This document shows, one piece after another, positions 11,382-24,125 of a stretch of 64,000 nt of DNA. The stretch comes from Cinclus cinclus (lineage: Eukaryota; Chordata; Aves; Passeriformes; Cinclidae), in NCBI RefSeq assembly GCF_963662255.1, contig NC_085049.1, positions 57,831,158 through 57,895,157 of the forward strand, read 5' to 3'. The notes under the pieces are model-generated. The model was not told where the DNA came from. It was given only the letters and a program-made list of their open reading frames with translations, and searched no databases. The first letter of the stretch is position 1. Each line of letters starts with the position of its first letter. Position numbers and translations under genes: made by a program.

Positions 11382-14300
11382 TCATCGGATGATGGGTGCT
11401 GAGCGGTCGTTGGTGACTGTGGGGCGCAGCTTCACTGTGGCAAAGGGGTTGGTCCCTCTGGAGTGGGAAAGGAAACAGGCAATCATCAGAAAGTCTGTAA
11501 ATGCCATCAGGGATCCCTGTGACCAAGCAAAGGCTACTTAGTCCTGTTGCAGTCACCTCCATGCCAAGGAGGAGAGCGTAGTAAAGCTCATTCCTGAGTA
11601 CGTTTTCTCCATCCTTAACACACCCTGTTGCACATTCCCATGTGGTTCCCCTTGGGCTCTCCTGAGGGCTTCTCACCCTCCCTCTTCCAAAGGATGAAGG
11701 GACACCAGCACATGGCTGTCCCTCATGATAGCACCTGTAGAGTGTACACCGACCCTCCAAGCAAGGAGTCGGGGAGCAGAAAAAGGCCACAGCACCACAC
11801 CAGAAACACAGAGACACCAACCCAGCTGCAGGGGGAAGAAAACCAGAGATTTATGGCAAGTCTTATCTCAACAGACATGACTCATCAGAACTCTAAGCCA
11901 CGTCCTTTGCTTCAGCCCTTCCCAAGCAGGCAGAGATACACAGTCGTGTAGCTCCACACTCAGGCTGAGAGATGGTATTGTTACCCTTCCAGGATGGATG
12001 GGAAGGAATATGCAGGTCTGAACATGTGTTCAGGGTGCTCAGGTCCTACCTCATTTTATCTGAGTCAGGATAGGACCTTCCCAGTCAGCAGAGGCCAGAG
12101 TAGACCACCTCTGCCTCCTGTCCTGGAAGGTAGGCTGTGCATTGCTTTTCTCCAGACACCTCCTTGTTCCTCCCACATTTGGTAATCCAAAAGATTAAAT
12201 AATAATAGCATTGTAATAATACTCCCCTCTGTCAGATGATTGCAGAGTGGAGTTCCATATCTTACCGTGGGAAGAGTTCAGGGGGCTGATCTGCTCCTGA
12301 TTTCTGCAGTGAAAAGAAAAGCAGCAGTGAGAAATCTGGAGTGGAGAATGGAGAGAGAAAAGTGGGGCAGGAGACACTGCACACATGGAGGAAGATTTCA
12401 CAGAACACTTAGGTGAGTTAGGAGCCCAAGTCCTCTTAACAGGGCTCTGTCTCCTTATTCATTCAAGCTTTGCAAAAGTCCACAAATTCCCCACTGCAGA
12501 TAATACCCTGAATTTTGTTGTGGTGGGCTGTCCCTACACCGAAGGTTCCTTACTCCCCTAGGATGTCTTCCTTTGTTTTGGAGAAGAAAGGAGATGACTC
12601 AGATCCCCAGAATGTCATACCTGGAAAGCACAGCAAACAGTGACAGTCTGAGCTACATTTCACCCTCCAGCACAGCCAGAGATGCCCCCTCATGTTGCCC
12701 ACACACCCTTGAAAAAAATCTGTCATCCAGGTCCTCACACACTTCCAGCATCCATGGGGAACTCCAGAGCTGTACCTACCTACCCTACACCACATACTAC
12801 TTAGAAGTGGACAAATCTGGTGGACAAAGTCAGACCTAGGTCCTGTGGCCCTTATTCTTGGCCATTAGATAGTGAAGGATCGGTGACAGCTGACCTACTA
12901 AAGTACTCTTGTGGCAGAAAAGAAAGGCACACGTGGCTATCTGGGATCCAGTTGGGAAGTCACATCCATTTGTTTGTGGCTCAGCTGGGAGATGTCTTGG
13001 GCATTCACTTAAAGCAAGGCTGAGTCTTTCCAAATTAGTCTTTCCCTCCTTTCTAGGGAGGTTCCATACTCTGCCATGCTCTTCCAAATGCTGCACACAA
13101 TTAATGACTCAATCCCAGGTCTATCCCACACCCCAGCTCTGAGACAGGATGAAAACCCAGTGACCCAGAGGGTTAGAAAAGCTACAGAAACTGTTCCCCT
13201 GTGTTGTGCAGCCCAAGGCTGCCTGAAACCATGGAACAGGACATGGAGGGGGAAAAAAGAGCAATTAAATGTTGTGGTTTTCAGTTCTTTGAGACATCCA
13301 ATTGCTTGCAACCTTGCACTGCCTTGGAACCAGTGACCATGGAAAAGGTTTTCCAGCCCTCTGTGACAGTGAGCAAGTAATGCCCCATGGGCAGCACTGT
13401 TCCTTCCTCCTCCAGGTCCTCACCTTTAACTTGGTTCTCTCCAGTCAATTCCCTACTGCTGGAAGCAATGGTAAGTGGAGGACTTGCTCCTCAGTATGCC
13501 ATACATAAGCCGTGGGTTGGACACAACTTGTTCTAAGGCTCTCAAAAATAGCTGTGCCCTCAGCCTTTACTTCTACCTTTCCTCTATCCTGTCACTTTAA
13601 GCCAACCCTCATCTGAATTTAAAAGAGGAACCTTATGAAACTCCTCTCCATTCTCTGAAGGGAGAAGAAGGATGGCATCTCTGTTAGCTGGTCACCCACT
13701 CTCAGACCAGCCTGGTCACTCCATGGTCCTACTATTAGCAGAAAGAAGTGCTGCCCTGGAGCCACCAGAAATCAGGCTGGGAGGTCATGGAGAAAAGGAC
13801 TGAACTGAAGGGTCCCTGGTGAGCAAAAAAAGAGAGCAATGAGAAGGGCAGGGGCAGAAAAGCAGTTCCCTGGGGGAGCAAAGCCAGGCACTAAGGATCT
13901 GCACACAAGAGGAAAACTGGCGGGGGTCATCAGACAAGGTGGCACGTGAACATGGATGAGAAAGACTGGTGCTAATGAAACTCAGGGAAGCAGCAGGTCC
14001 CTTCACCAACCATCAGAAAGGTGATTTTCTGTCTCTACTGGCCAAAGCAGGAAAGGTGTGCCTTGGAGGATGAAAGTCAGATGTGGCTCACTTCACACAC
14101 GCCTACCAGTCACTGCTCCTGCACTCACCTTGGAGCCAGAACTGACTGGGGCCACCACCCCACTCTGGTGGCTGCTGGCACCCACTGAGAGGGGAGGTGG
14201 GTTCGGCAAGCTGGGCTGGGCAGCAGCAGGCCAGTAATTGCTGGAGGATGGAGTGCTGGGACGGTCCAGGATGTCATCCATACTGTGACTGCTTCGCAGC

Positions 14301-17300
14301 GGGAAGGACCTGAGCAAGAGCAGGCAGTGAGATTGGGTCAAAGAGCAAGGATCAGGGAGCAGCACAGGTGCTAGCACAACATGGGATGTCTCTGGAGGAA
14401 ATACACGTGTCTTGGACTGGCCCAGCTGCAAGAAACTTTGAGATGACATTGCACGTGTTATGGGAGCTGCCTAGAGAAGCCAGAGATCCCAGAGAGCCAC
14501 GATGAGGCTCCTGGGAGGTTCCCCAGCATGGAAGCCCTGCAGCTCTCCATGGGGCATACTCTAAACAATTACCCCACTGGCATTCGTGGTGTACCAGTAG
14601 CTCCTGCCTGGCCAATTGCTATCCTGTTACCTGGTGTCTGGCTCCTCCATCTCCCTCGTACTCTCCAAAGGCTTGACATAAGCTTCAGGGAACCAGCCAC
14701 ACCTAGGGCACAGAAACAGAACAAATGAGGTCCAGGCATCCATGGTTTGTGGTCTTTCAGATCAAATTGCCATACACTTCTGATCTGCACCCATCCCACA
14801 CATCAGTCAAACCACATTTACCACTACCATGTGTGACAGGGTTCCTGCACTTCTTTCACCCATAGGTGGGGCACAGGGGTTATCGTGGGACAGACCTTGA
14901 GCTTGGAGCAGGACTCACTTATCTCGGGAGCTGTGCAAAACCTGTGCTCCTGGGAGTAATGTTGGTGCAATCCAGCAAGAGACTCCAACCACAATCACAA
15001 GGCAGCTGCAGAAAACTCATCCAGGGATTTGACAGCAGCTCCACTCCAGAACAGCCACCCAAAGAAAGGCACTGCCTTTGCTCATCTCACATCTGTGAGC
15101 ATTCCTGCAGACCACATCCCATGTGGGACAGGGCAGATTTTACACACAGATGTTGGCTGGCAGTGTCACAGGGAGTAATTCAGTAAGTGCTGGCCACAGC
15201 AGTTTCCATGTCCTGCCTGTGGTGGAGGTTGTGGCAGCAGTTGCAGCGTGAGCTAAGAAATGCCAGACCTCTCAGGTAACTCCAGCAGTTAGTTCATGGC
15301 CCTGAGCTGGATCCCATGACAGGAGTCACTCAGTCATGCAAGCCAGGAGGGGGTCACTGCATCCCCGGCTCTTCCACCCAAAGCCCCTGGAGGTTTTTCA
15401 GGCAGCCCATCCACACCAGCCCTGCTACTGGCACGGAGAGCCCCCATCACTGAAGACACAGCATTGTCCCACTGAGGTGTTGGGTGGGACACAGTGTCCA
15501 GACCGCACCAGGAAGCAAGAGGGGGTGACAATTTTGGGCTTAACCCTTCCAGCTCCAGACCCAACAAGCCTGCATCTGGCCAATTTCCAGCAGCAGAGTC
15601 ACGTACGTGGATGAGCCCTCCAGTTTTCCGTAGAGCCAGCCGTTCTGTGCCTCCGGCATCAGCACCGCGATGACATCCCCGGGCTCAAACCGCAGCAGGG
15701 TCCGGTTGGCACCCACCGTGTGGGGCACAATAGCTTGAACTCTGGTTGTGCCACTCCTCTTTCTGCCCTCACTGCCACTGCTGGCCTCACCAAAGGAACC
15801 CGAACGGGATGTACGGCCCGTAGGGAGAAGACCTGTGGGGAGGCATGCCAAGGGTCTGACATCCCAAATCTGGAAACCCAAGCCCAAGTCTGGCATCCTC
15901 CTGCAAGGCCCACACTGCCTCAAAGGGACCAGTGCTTTCCCAGTCACGTAATTACTCTAGTGGAGAGCAGATGGCCTTGCAGGGAGAGAGCAAAGCATAG
16001 CATGGGAAAAGCAGGGTAAGCATCCTGCAGGAGACAATCAACTCTAGCCAAACCCATTTGTTTTTGCACTGTGCCTTCTTTGGCCAAATGCCTAGACCAT
16101 AAGCACTGCATGCCCTGGCTGATGCCCTCCCTGCCTGACAGTCCTTTTCCTGACTTGCTAGAACTACTGATTGTTTGGGTAACTTCTCTTTCTTCCTGTC
16201 ATTTTTTTTTTACTTCTTTTAAAAACATTAAGCTGAAATTTCTCTGGAAGGAAAATCAGGTGTGTCATGGGTTAATTGGCTGGGTTTCACAGGGCAAGCT
16301 AATATTTAATCTGGTAGTATGAGAGAAGGTGCTTTACTAAAAAGGGAATTCTAACAAGAACCAGTTCTTGTAGTTCAAGGAGCCTTGAAAATTGCACATT
16401 CATAGGTTCCCCACCTCACACAGCCTAGCCTTGCCCTGGATGGACTCTGCCCTGAAGGCTGAGCTCACCTTCTACTTCAGCCTTGCCCTTTACAGCTCCC
16501 CTAGGCACTGTCCTCTCACCATGCCCATGAATGCAGCTGAGGTCTGGTGGTCTGATAGAGTGGTGGTCCCTTCCCAGACCCAACCCTCTTCCCAGAGACA
16601 TCCAACCCCTGCATCTCCCCACAGCACTGCTCCCAGATATGGGTCATATATGGCTCATACTGGCTGCTGATGGTGTCCTCCGCAGTGGCCGCCTGGGAGA
16701 CTCTGGCTGAGGAGACATTCTCATTTCTGGAGGGTCCGGAGTGAAGATGCTGGATCTACTCCCAGTCATAGAAGAAGCAAAATCCCCAAGGGGTCTCTGG
16801 GGCTGTTGGAAAGAAAGGGGGCTGAACACACCTCCACAAAGGCTGTATTAGGCAGGAGATGCTCTGGGAGATATGCAGTTCCTCTTGGAAAGCCAGACTC
16901 AGCACATTCCTGCACTGTGGCTCACACACAGACTGCTCTTCCTCCTCTTGGCCAGGAAAGGCCACTGGAGCTGGACAAAGGCAGCAAGCACTATGGTTGG
17001 CCAAGGACTGACCTTGCCCTGCAGCATCACCACCAAAGAACCATTGAATATTTTGGGTTGGAAGGGACATTTAAAGGGCATCCAGTCAACTGCCTGCAAC
17101 GAGCAGGGATGTCTTCAATCAGATCAGGTTGCTCACAGCTCAGTTCAACCTGATCTTGAATGTTTCCAGGGATGGGGCATCCACCACCTCTCTGGGCAAC
17201 CTGTTCCAATATTTCACCAAACAAGGTTAAGCTGTCTGTGGGCTCCTCACCATGTCGAGGTGGGTGGGCGTGAGCCGTCCTGATGGATACCCCTGGCTGT

Positions 17301-20300
17301 GGGAGGCTGAGAGCAGCCCCTGTGAGTGGCTGTTTGAGGGGTTACGGCTGGCTTCCAGCTGCTCCTTCCACCGTGGTGCCTTGGTCTGGATCATGCCCCG
17401 AGCCTGGGGAGAAAGAGAGAAGAGGGGGTGATGGACAAGGCAGACCAGCTACAGAGGAGACCTAGGGCTTACATGTGCATTAGAGACCAGGTCCTCCCAC
17501 AATTAGGCTTCTGGGAATGGCCAAACAGCTCCCTGTAGGCAGGAATTTTGAGGATGGCGCTCTCCAGCAGAGATCCCCTGGTCCCAAAGACCCTGCTATA
17601 AACACCTACACCACCCTTCCCTCCCCCATCACTCAGACACCCAACTAACTCCATGCCAGCACCATCCTCAGCCCCAGGCATGTGTTCCCAGCCTAGCACA
17701 GCCAGCCTGAACCTCACAGCAAGAAACAAAATAGTTTCCTGCCCAGTCCATGCACAGATGCATCCTTCACCTAAGGGATGGCTCAGCCCTGGCTCCCTCC
17801 TGCCTTCATGCTCTCCCTCCAGCCCTGCTCCCCAGCATGTCAGGGCTATACCCTGCTGTAAAACTGGAGGAGAGTGTTGTAGAGCATCTGGTGTTTTTCA
17901 GCCAGGAATCGATAGCGGCGTTTCTCCTCCAGCTCAGCCTCCCTCTGGCTCTCAGAGACGAACGCCTGCATCTCCGAGCGCAGTCGGATCACATTCTCCT
18001 GTGTCACAGGGGGAAAAGGGAGGAAGGGATCAGTGAAAAGCCAACAGAGCGGACTCAGGGGATGGGTTGGAAGGGGTCATCATGTCTATCAGCTTCCCAG
18101 TCCACTTGCAGTGCTGGAGCAGCAGAGAGGAGCTAGAGCAGAGTGCCAAAGATTAAGTCCTTGCTTCCTGAGGCTTCCTAAATGAGGAAAGGGCTTATCA
18201 GGAGTGAGTACCACAGGACAGTAGCACATGTTGAACAAGAGTTTCCTGCTTTCCAGATAAGCCTGCTGCCTTTTGAACATCAAGGCAACCCCTTGGCTAA
18301 GGCTGCTGAGAAATCAGCCCTGGCTCCCAATAAATCATCCAGTTCTTATTATCAACTCCCCTTCCTGCAATCACTGCTTACCTTCATCTCCCGGGCATTT
18401 TTGTCACGAGCCCTCTCCATTCTCCACAGCTCTGCCATGCACTTATCCAGGTTGTTGGCTCGTCTCTGATATTCCAATTCATACTGCTTCTGGCTCTCCT
18501 GCCAAGGAGAAAACAGGCTCAGTAAGGAACCAGAGACCCAGCCACACTGCGAGGCAGCAAGGGTCCTGCTCTGATGGGTGTTGGACATCTGAGTCCACCT
18601 GCAATCAGGTTTCACCTGCACTTCTTGTAAAATGTCTTTCTTTGCCTTTCTTTTAATTTTAAATGGCCCAAGAGTGCTGATGAACCTCCAGATCTCAGAA
18701 GCAAGGACTGGCATCCAGCTGCCCCAGCACCGGGTCCCAAGGCCTCTGTCTTCCTCTGTGACACTACCCACCAGCATGGCCAGCTGGGCCATGGCAGCAC
18801 AGGACCCACAGACAAGCAGACCCTGTGGTTTGGGGGAGCTGGGAACTCTGCTTTTGGAATACTGAGTCTCTCAGCCCCGCTGAAGTATTTGGCAAGCCCC
18901 ACTGCACAAAGACCAGCCACCTGCCCTCTTTAGCTCTCCATCATCAGCTGCACAATGGGAGTTTGTTCCATAATGGGAGAAGGTAAGACCCCCCCCCACC
19001 TCCTGCTGAGAAGAATCATGGAAACACCTCAAGTGTTGAACCAAAAACCCTTGGGTGAAGGGGAGAGAGAAACAAGGATAGCTGAGGAGAAGGGAATTCA
19101 TCACTTACACTGATAAACTGCACATCCATTTTGCTGTTCTTCTCCATGTGCTGCAGCAGATCCACATGGAAGGTCTGAGCCTGAAAGAAGTGAAGGAGCC
19201 ATCACCAGTATCCCTTCACCATATGGGATGTTGCATGCACTGTGATAAGGGGTGGCTCATAAAACATGCTGAGCAAGCGACTGGCAGCCAGGGTCTGGAC
19301 ATGCCAGCCCTGTGATCCTTCTCTGCCATGTGCAGCAGGGAGGCAGGCATGTGGTGAATTCACGGTGGAGTAAATATAGTAAATGCTGATAAGCTGTATT
19401 TAAGGAAATCACTTTATTATCCACCTCTGTCAGCCCTTGGGAAAACCACTCACCACAACTTCCAAATCAGAACTCAGTAGTCTCTGCATGTCAGACATCT
19501 GCACCAGAATTTCACCTTTGGGGGGAAAAGACAGGAGAAGATGAAAAAGTCCTGTGGCCATTTTCTCGTGTGCCCAAGCTGCACAGCAGCGTGCAGCTCA
19601 GACTGATGATACACAGCTGTGAAAGTCCAGGAGGTATCACAAAGCACTGCTCTCTGCACCCTGGCAGCCTTCCTTCCCAGACACTGCCAGTGCAGGATTA
19701 CTCCAGCCCAAGTGGTGGCTGGACCACTGCTCTGCTACAGCCCCAGGTGTCAGCAAGCAGCCTCACCTCTGCCATGGGCTCTGGGTGCTGGGTTTCTGCT
19801 CTGCCACAGCCCCCACAGACTCCATTTCTAACCCCAGTGGCTCCCCAGCTGCCCTGCACATTTCTGGCTGTCCTATGGGAAGGCAACTCCAGCACCCACT
19901 TCGATGATGTGCATGGTCTTGCTTCACCAGTGCTGGCATTTGAAACCAGGAAAGCAAGAGATGGATGACAAGGAGCAGAGGAGCTAGCTGGGAGGTGCAG
20001 ATGACAAAAAAAGTCTGCTGAAGGAGCACATCTGCTGGAAGCTTTTTGCTAAAATGTTTAGCTGTGGAGCAATTCCCTGACCACATTTTCAGCAATTGCC
20101 ACCAGGCTGCAGAGTTACTGACACTGCTAAGTGTGAGTCCCTCAGCCCCAGGCTGCCATTCCAGCAGCTTGCAGGCTCAGGAGGACAAAACCCCATCAGT
20201 CGTTGTCAGTGCATGCTCCCTGACCTTTCCCTCACATCTCCAAACAGGAGAAAAGTATTTCCTCCATGATGAAAATTTCATCTCTGGGGGCAGGATGCCT

Positions 20301-21978
20301 CAGCAGGGACTGGTTTCTGTGAGAGGTCCATCACTGGAGCTGAGCTCACTTGCTAATCTCAAAGAGATACAGGGAAGAGTGCTTGGACTGTGAGAAATAC
20401 TCAAGGACACACAATATATTTGACTGTCACCACCTGGACAGGGCCTGTTACAGAGTAACACCATTTAGAGGAACTGTCCTTCTTGCTCCACTACCTGGAA
20501 ATGGACTAACTAAGAGAGTAGACCAAAAAAAGGTAACTGTGGCTCACCACAGGAGAGCAGATGATGTGCAGGAGAGCCTTACCCAGCATGTGTGAAGTGG
20601 AACTCTGCAGTGCTTGCTCCCCAATCTTCTCAATTGCCTTAAAATACACTTCAGCTGCTTTGGATAATGCTGTGGGGAGAGGAGAAGGGTGATAAGGGTC
20701 CAGCCTGCTTCCCCACCATCACCATCTCCAGCAAGCAGCACACAGAACAACAACCTCCTGATACTTCTCCTGTAGGCACCCCATCTCTCCCCATCAGCAG
20801 TGGGTCCTGGAGCTGAAGAGTGCTTTAAGAGCAGCTCAGAACATGTCAGAGGTGTCAGGCCAGCACCCTTATCCTCTGTGAGGGGACAGGGGATGCCCAG
20901 GCTGGATGCAGCACTGTGGTCTGGAGCCCTGGCTGTGTGGAAGGCACACTCACTCACCATGGAAGGCTCGCAGGTAGTTGTTCCCCAGGTACACCAGGTT
21001 CTCCAGCGCAGGGTTGAACTGCTCCAGGATACTCTGTGGCCAGGCAGAAACACATTAATGCCACTCTTCCTCATGCCCAGGGACCTCAGCAGGTCAAGGC
21101 CCCTGTGCTGTGGTTTGGCTGGGTGAGAGTCCCTTCTGAAGCACTGGAACCAAGGCAATGTACAGCCAAGCACAGCCAGCTCCCTGCACTGGGGCTGGCT
21201 AGCAACTTCAGTTGCCCTTAGCCTTCCCAAGCCAGCTAGGAGAGGAGCCGTGCCAGAGGGCAAGGTAGCCCACTGCAGAGCCAGTGGTTGCCTAAAGGAA
21301 GATGGCATTCTCCCAAGGGCCCACACCCACTGCAGAGAGGGGAGTAAATGCAGGGGATCTGAGCAGCTTTTTCCCTCATCCCAGAGTGAGCCAGAGGTCC
21401 ACTGCTTATTACCTAGGCATGAACACAACCCTTCCCTGGCCAGGATGTGGTGCACTGCCAGACTTAGCAGCTTAGTAAGAGAAGGGATGGACAACCAGCT
21501 TCTCTGCTTTTATTTGCATTTATCAAAAGTATCCATTGACTACAGAGAAGACCAGAGACTGGAATAAGCAATTCCCCACTTCTGTCAGCTCTCCCCCCCT
21601 TGGGTCATCATTGATGTGTGTAGGGAAGCATTTACGAGATCAGAGATTCTTTCAAGGGAGGTGCAAAACAGCCAATCAAACTTCCTGCCAGCAACCAAGG
21701 TGTGTCACTCTTCATGCTCCATATCCCAACCACCCTGGCTGCCCAGTTCCTTCCCAAACCTCCCCTTAGGACTCACAACACCCTCTCCTGCTCCCAAACA
21801 GAGCCCAGAGCCCACAGGAGCTGCTGCAGTTCAGCCTGGCAATGGATTCAGCCCTCAGCAGTCCACCCAAGGGAGCCTTTAGCAGAAAACAGTCATCTCC
21901 TACACGCAGTCAGGAGCAGCCTTTGATGCCAACACTCACCTTATAGATGGAGATGGTGGATCTGTAGGACAGATCCAT
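11382..21978 (-). CDS. BAIAP2L2: I-BAR/SH3 adaptor Pinkbar (BAI1-associated protein 2-like 2)
   Basis: Membrane-bending adaptor of the IRSp53/MIM family. Its I-BAR (IMD) domain binds phosphoinositides and stabilises planar or gently curved membrane, and its SH3 domain recruits actin regulators at epithelial junctions and hair-cell stereocilia. Coding exons, 5' to 3': 21940-21978, 20958-21033, 20583-20669, 19454-19515, 19109-19180, 18382-18498, 17852-17998, 17251-17403, 16661-16802, 15607-15832, 14631-14702, 14129-14309, 12266-12303, 11382-11457. They total 1,488 nt, 495 aa plus TGA, with consistent phases and GT-AG introns. Residues 1 to about 240 are the I-BAR helices (blocks such as [18 protein letters not shown] and [16 protein letters not shown]). 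A Ser/Pro-rich linker follows. The SH3 domain is at about residues 330-387 ([15 protein letters not shown] then [12 protein letters not shown] across an intron). The C-terminus keeps [13 protein letters not shown] and ends SAPIIR. The protein is somewhat shorter than the roughly 529 aa human form, mainly in the linkers. Confidence 0.96.
15607..15832 (-). other. BAIAP2L2: BAIAP2L2 exon 10 (SH3 core) with overlapping donors
   Basis: This exon encodes most of the SH3 domain. The chosen donor is CCAC|GTACGT, because only that end (phase 2) joins in frame to the next exon and gives [13 protein letters not shown] second GT donor lies 4 nt further on (CCACGTAC|GTGACT). Using it would shift the frame. 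Confidence 0.85.
17036..17222 (-). mobile_element. CR1 LINE fragment in BAIAP2L2 intron
   Basis: Read on the minus strand this is the familiar avian CR1 3' portion: phrases equal to 'ggttgcccagagaggtggtgg', 'gatgccccatccctgg' and 'ccttccaacccaaaa' appear in the right order and spacing. It is about 187 bp, 5'-truncated and diverged. Its right edge is only about 29 bp from the 5' splice site of the BAIAP2L2 exon 17251-17403. Confidence 0.85.
21940..21978 (-). other. BAIAP2L2: BAIAP2L2 start exon
   Basis: Encodes 13 residues, [13 protein letters not shown]. The ATG has G at -3 and G at +4 (strong context). Four codons upstream in frame there is a TAG, followed by codons for T-P-E. The human protein begins M-A-P-E-M-D, so the second family methionine is the initiator here and the upstream one is replaced by a stop. 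Confidence 0.85.
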
Positions 21979-23029
21979 CTCTGGAGTCTATTCACTCTCC
22001 CACAGAGAAGCAAGGAGTGAAGGAGAGTACGAAGTGCTATTCTGGCCTGAAGGACTCTGCTTCTGCACAGCAAGCTGGATGGAAAGAGCCTGTCACCAGC
22101 AAGGAAGGACAGCAGGAAGACACAGACGTGGTACAAAGGGAGCACTGATGTAGTTTAATAATTCACCAGCCGAGAGGCTGGAACTTGATCTCTGGAAGTA
22201 ACCAGACTCTGGGGGGGAGAGAGGAATCCTGCGACAGCCAGCAAGGACATGTGACAGCCTCTTTGCATTATTGATTGCCTGCTTGGTACCCAGCTCTGCC
22301 TGTCCTGACACCTGCGGCGCCGGCCACCTGCCCGAGCCACCGCCTTACAGATCACTGCCTCCAGCACTGTCACTGCTCCAACCTGGCTTGCTTAGCCTCT
22401 CTGTGCTGAGGAAATCTTCAGGTCTCTCTCACAAAGGCAGCTTGAAAGTCAGGAGATCCCCATCACCTTGTGATCAAAGAGCAGCAGGGAGGAGCGCAAG
22501 GAAAGCTCTACACATACTTCAGCTCTCCCCTGCCCCTATTCCCCCACCCCAGGTTTCAGCCCTCTGGCTCTTAGCCTCCCTCCCACTCCTACTCTGTGAA
22601 ACTAACAGCAGGAACAGGCTTCTGTCTCAACCCTTTCCCTGGTTTTACTTCTTGGAAGTAAATGAGCTGGGACCAGTGCTACCATTGTGATTTCTTCTGG
22701 GTATGTGCCTGGGAAGAGATGGATCAAGCAAAACCCAGTGTTCTATTTTTCAGGCCTGGACAGCTCCAAGAGGATCCTCATATTGCAACTCTCTACTCTG
22801 GTTGCCACTGCTGTGGGGTAACCAGCCACCCACATGCTCCCAGAGCTGGCTGCAGGGACAGCTTGTTCACCTCTTCAGCCCAGACAAAGGGTATAAATCC
22901 TCTGTCTCAAGGAGCCCCTTTTCTGATTTTCTACCTGTAAGAAATTCAGAGTCTGCAAGCCTAGATCCCCTCTGGGAACTCACAGGATGGAGAGAAAGAA
23001 AAGACCACCATGGACTGTGTGACATTGGA
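21979..23029. other. BAIAP2L2 5' UTR/promoter and PLA2G6 spacer
   Basis: About 1.05 kb between the BAIAP2L2 start codon and the inferred 3' end of PLA2G6; both genes run leftward. It must hold the BAIAP2L2 5' UTR and promoter. The segment around 22,300-22,345 is locally rich in G+C with E-box-like CACCTG motifs. No TATA box and no other gene were recognised. Confidence 0.5.
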
Positions 23030-24125
23030 ACAAAATGCAAATCACTCTTTATTTTAGGACATGTTAGTTTCTCACAGAAACGGGCAGCCAGTCCATTCAC
23101 TCAAAAGAAAACCATTAAAAATTCAGTTTTTCAGGTTACCCCTCAAAACATTTCCAAATAGATACATAAAATATTTATAAATATGCAAAAAATACTGCAG
23201 CAACAACAAGTGGTGTAGCAATCATAGCAGAATTTCCAGTAGTAATAAAAAAGTAAATCCACATTGTCATAGGGTTGGCTTCTTTGGTGGGAGCCAATCT
23301 CAGAGCATTTCAGTTTCACATTAAGAATAAAGAGAAAATCTCTACAAAGCCAAGCCTCTTTCCCCATCCACTGAGCTTGATGTGAGTAAAGACAGGCTTT
23401 CACATCTCAACCTTTGAGCAAAGTGTAACACAGCAAATCAGTGGCACAATTAAGTCCTGGCTGGGGGAAGCTGCTCCCTCTCCAGGCACAGTGTTGCCAG
23501 CCCATCTCAGAGGGAAAAGGATAAGCTGTTGCAGAAGACAACTGTCTGGGGAAAGGCTTGCCCTTCTCCCAAGGACAGCTGCAACTTTCTGCATGGTGTC
23601 TACTGCAAAAAGTTTCAGCATTTCTGCTTCCCTCCAAACTGGGTGTGTTGAGAGGAAAATAATCCCTTTCCCCATACTAAACACTCAGAATTACCTTGGG
23701 CCTAGTGGGCCAAGCAATCTCTGAAGCTTTATCAGGCCTAGGCCCATTCTGTGACATAGGAAGGTGCATAGTGCTTTGTCAGTGGAGGTACTGCACAAAC
23801 AGAATTCCAGTTGCTACAGCTCAAGACAAGTAGGTGAGGGCCCTGGATTCTGGGTCAGAGAGCAAGACAGCAAAACCAAGCACGGCAGCAGAGATGGGGT
23901 TACAGCACAAAGATAACTGTCAGCATTTCACAGCTATCGTATAGGTCATACGTTCTGTGTCTGGGAATACTTGTGTATATGCACTGTTGTCTATTCAATA
24001 TTAATTCCTCTCTACTATTGCAAGTCTCTCCCCACCTCAACGCCTTGGCTCAAGGGCAAATCCGAGCCATTTCAGTGTCTGCTGCTCCTTGCCTTCAGAA
24101 TGCAGAACGGGAACCTGCAGGTCAG
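23030..24125 (-). other. PLA2G6: PLA2G6 3' UTR
   Basis: Inferred from the stop codon at 24,126 and the first good downstream AATAAA on the minus strand (23,048-23,053). It is about 1.1 kb, with an AT-rich distal part around 23,160-23,200. No coding exon is recognised inside it. Confidence 0.6.
23048..23053 (-). terminator. PLA2G6: Polyadenylation signal of PLA2G6
   Basis: AATAAA on the minus strand, 1.07 kb downstream of the stop codon. It is the nearest canonical hexamer in the correct orientation. Confidence 0.6.

Noticed and set aside
20544..21494. 316-codon open frame on the minus strand
   Set aside because: It overlaps BAIAP2L2 exons 2 and 3 in another frame (its Trp/Ser-rich part is the shifted reading of the I-BAR exon) and spans true splice sites.
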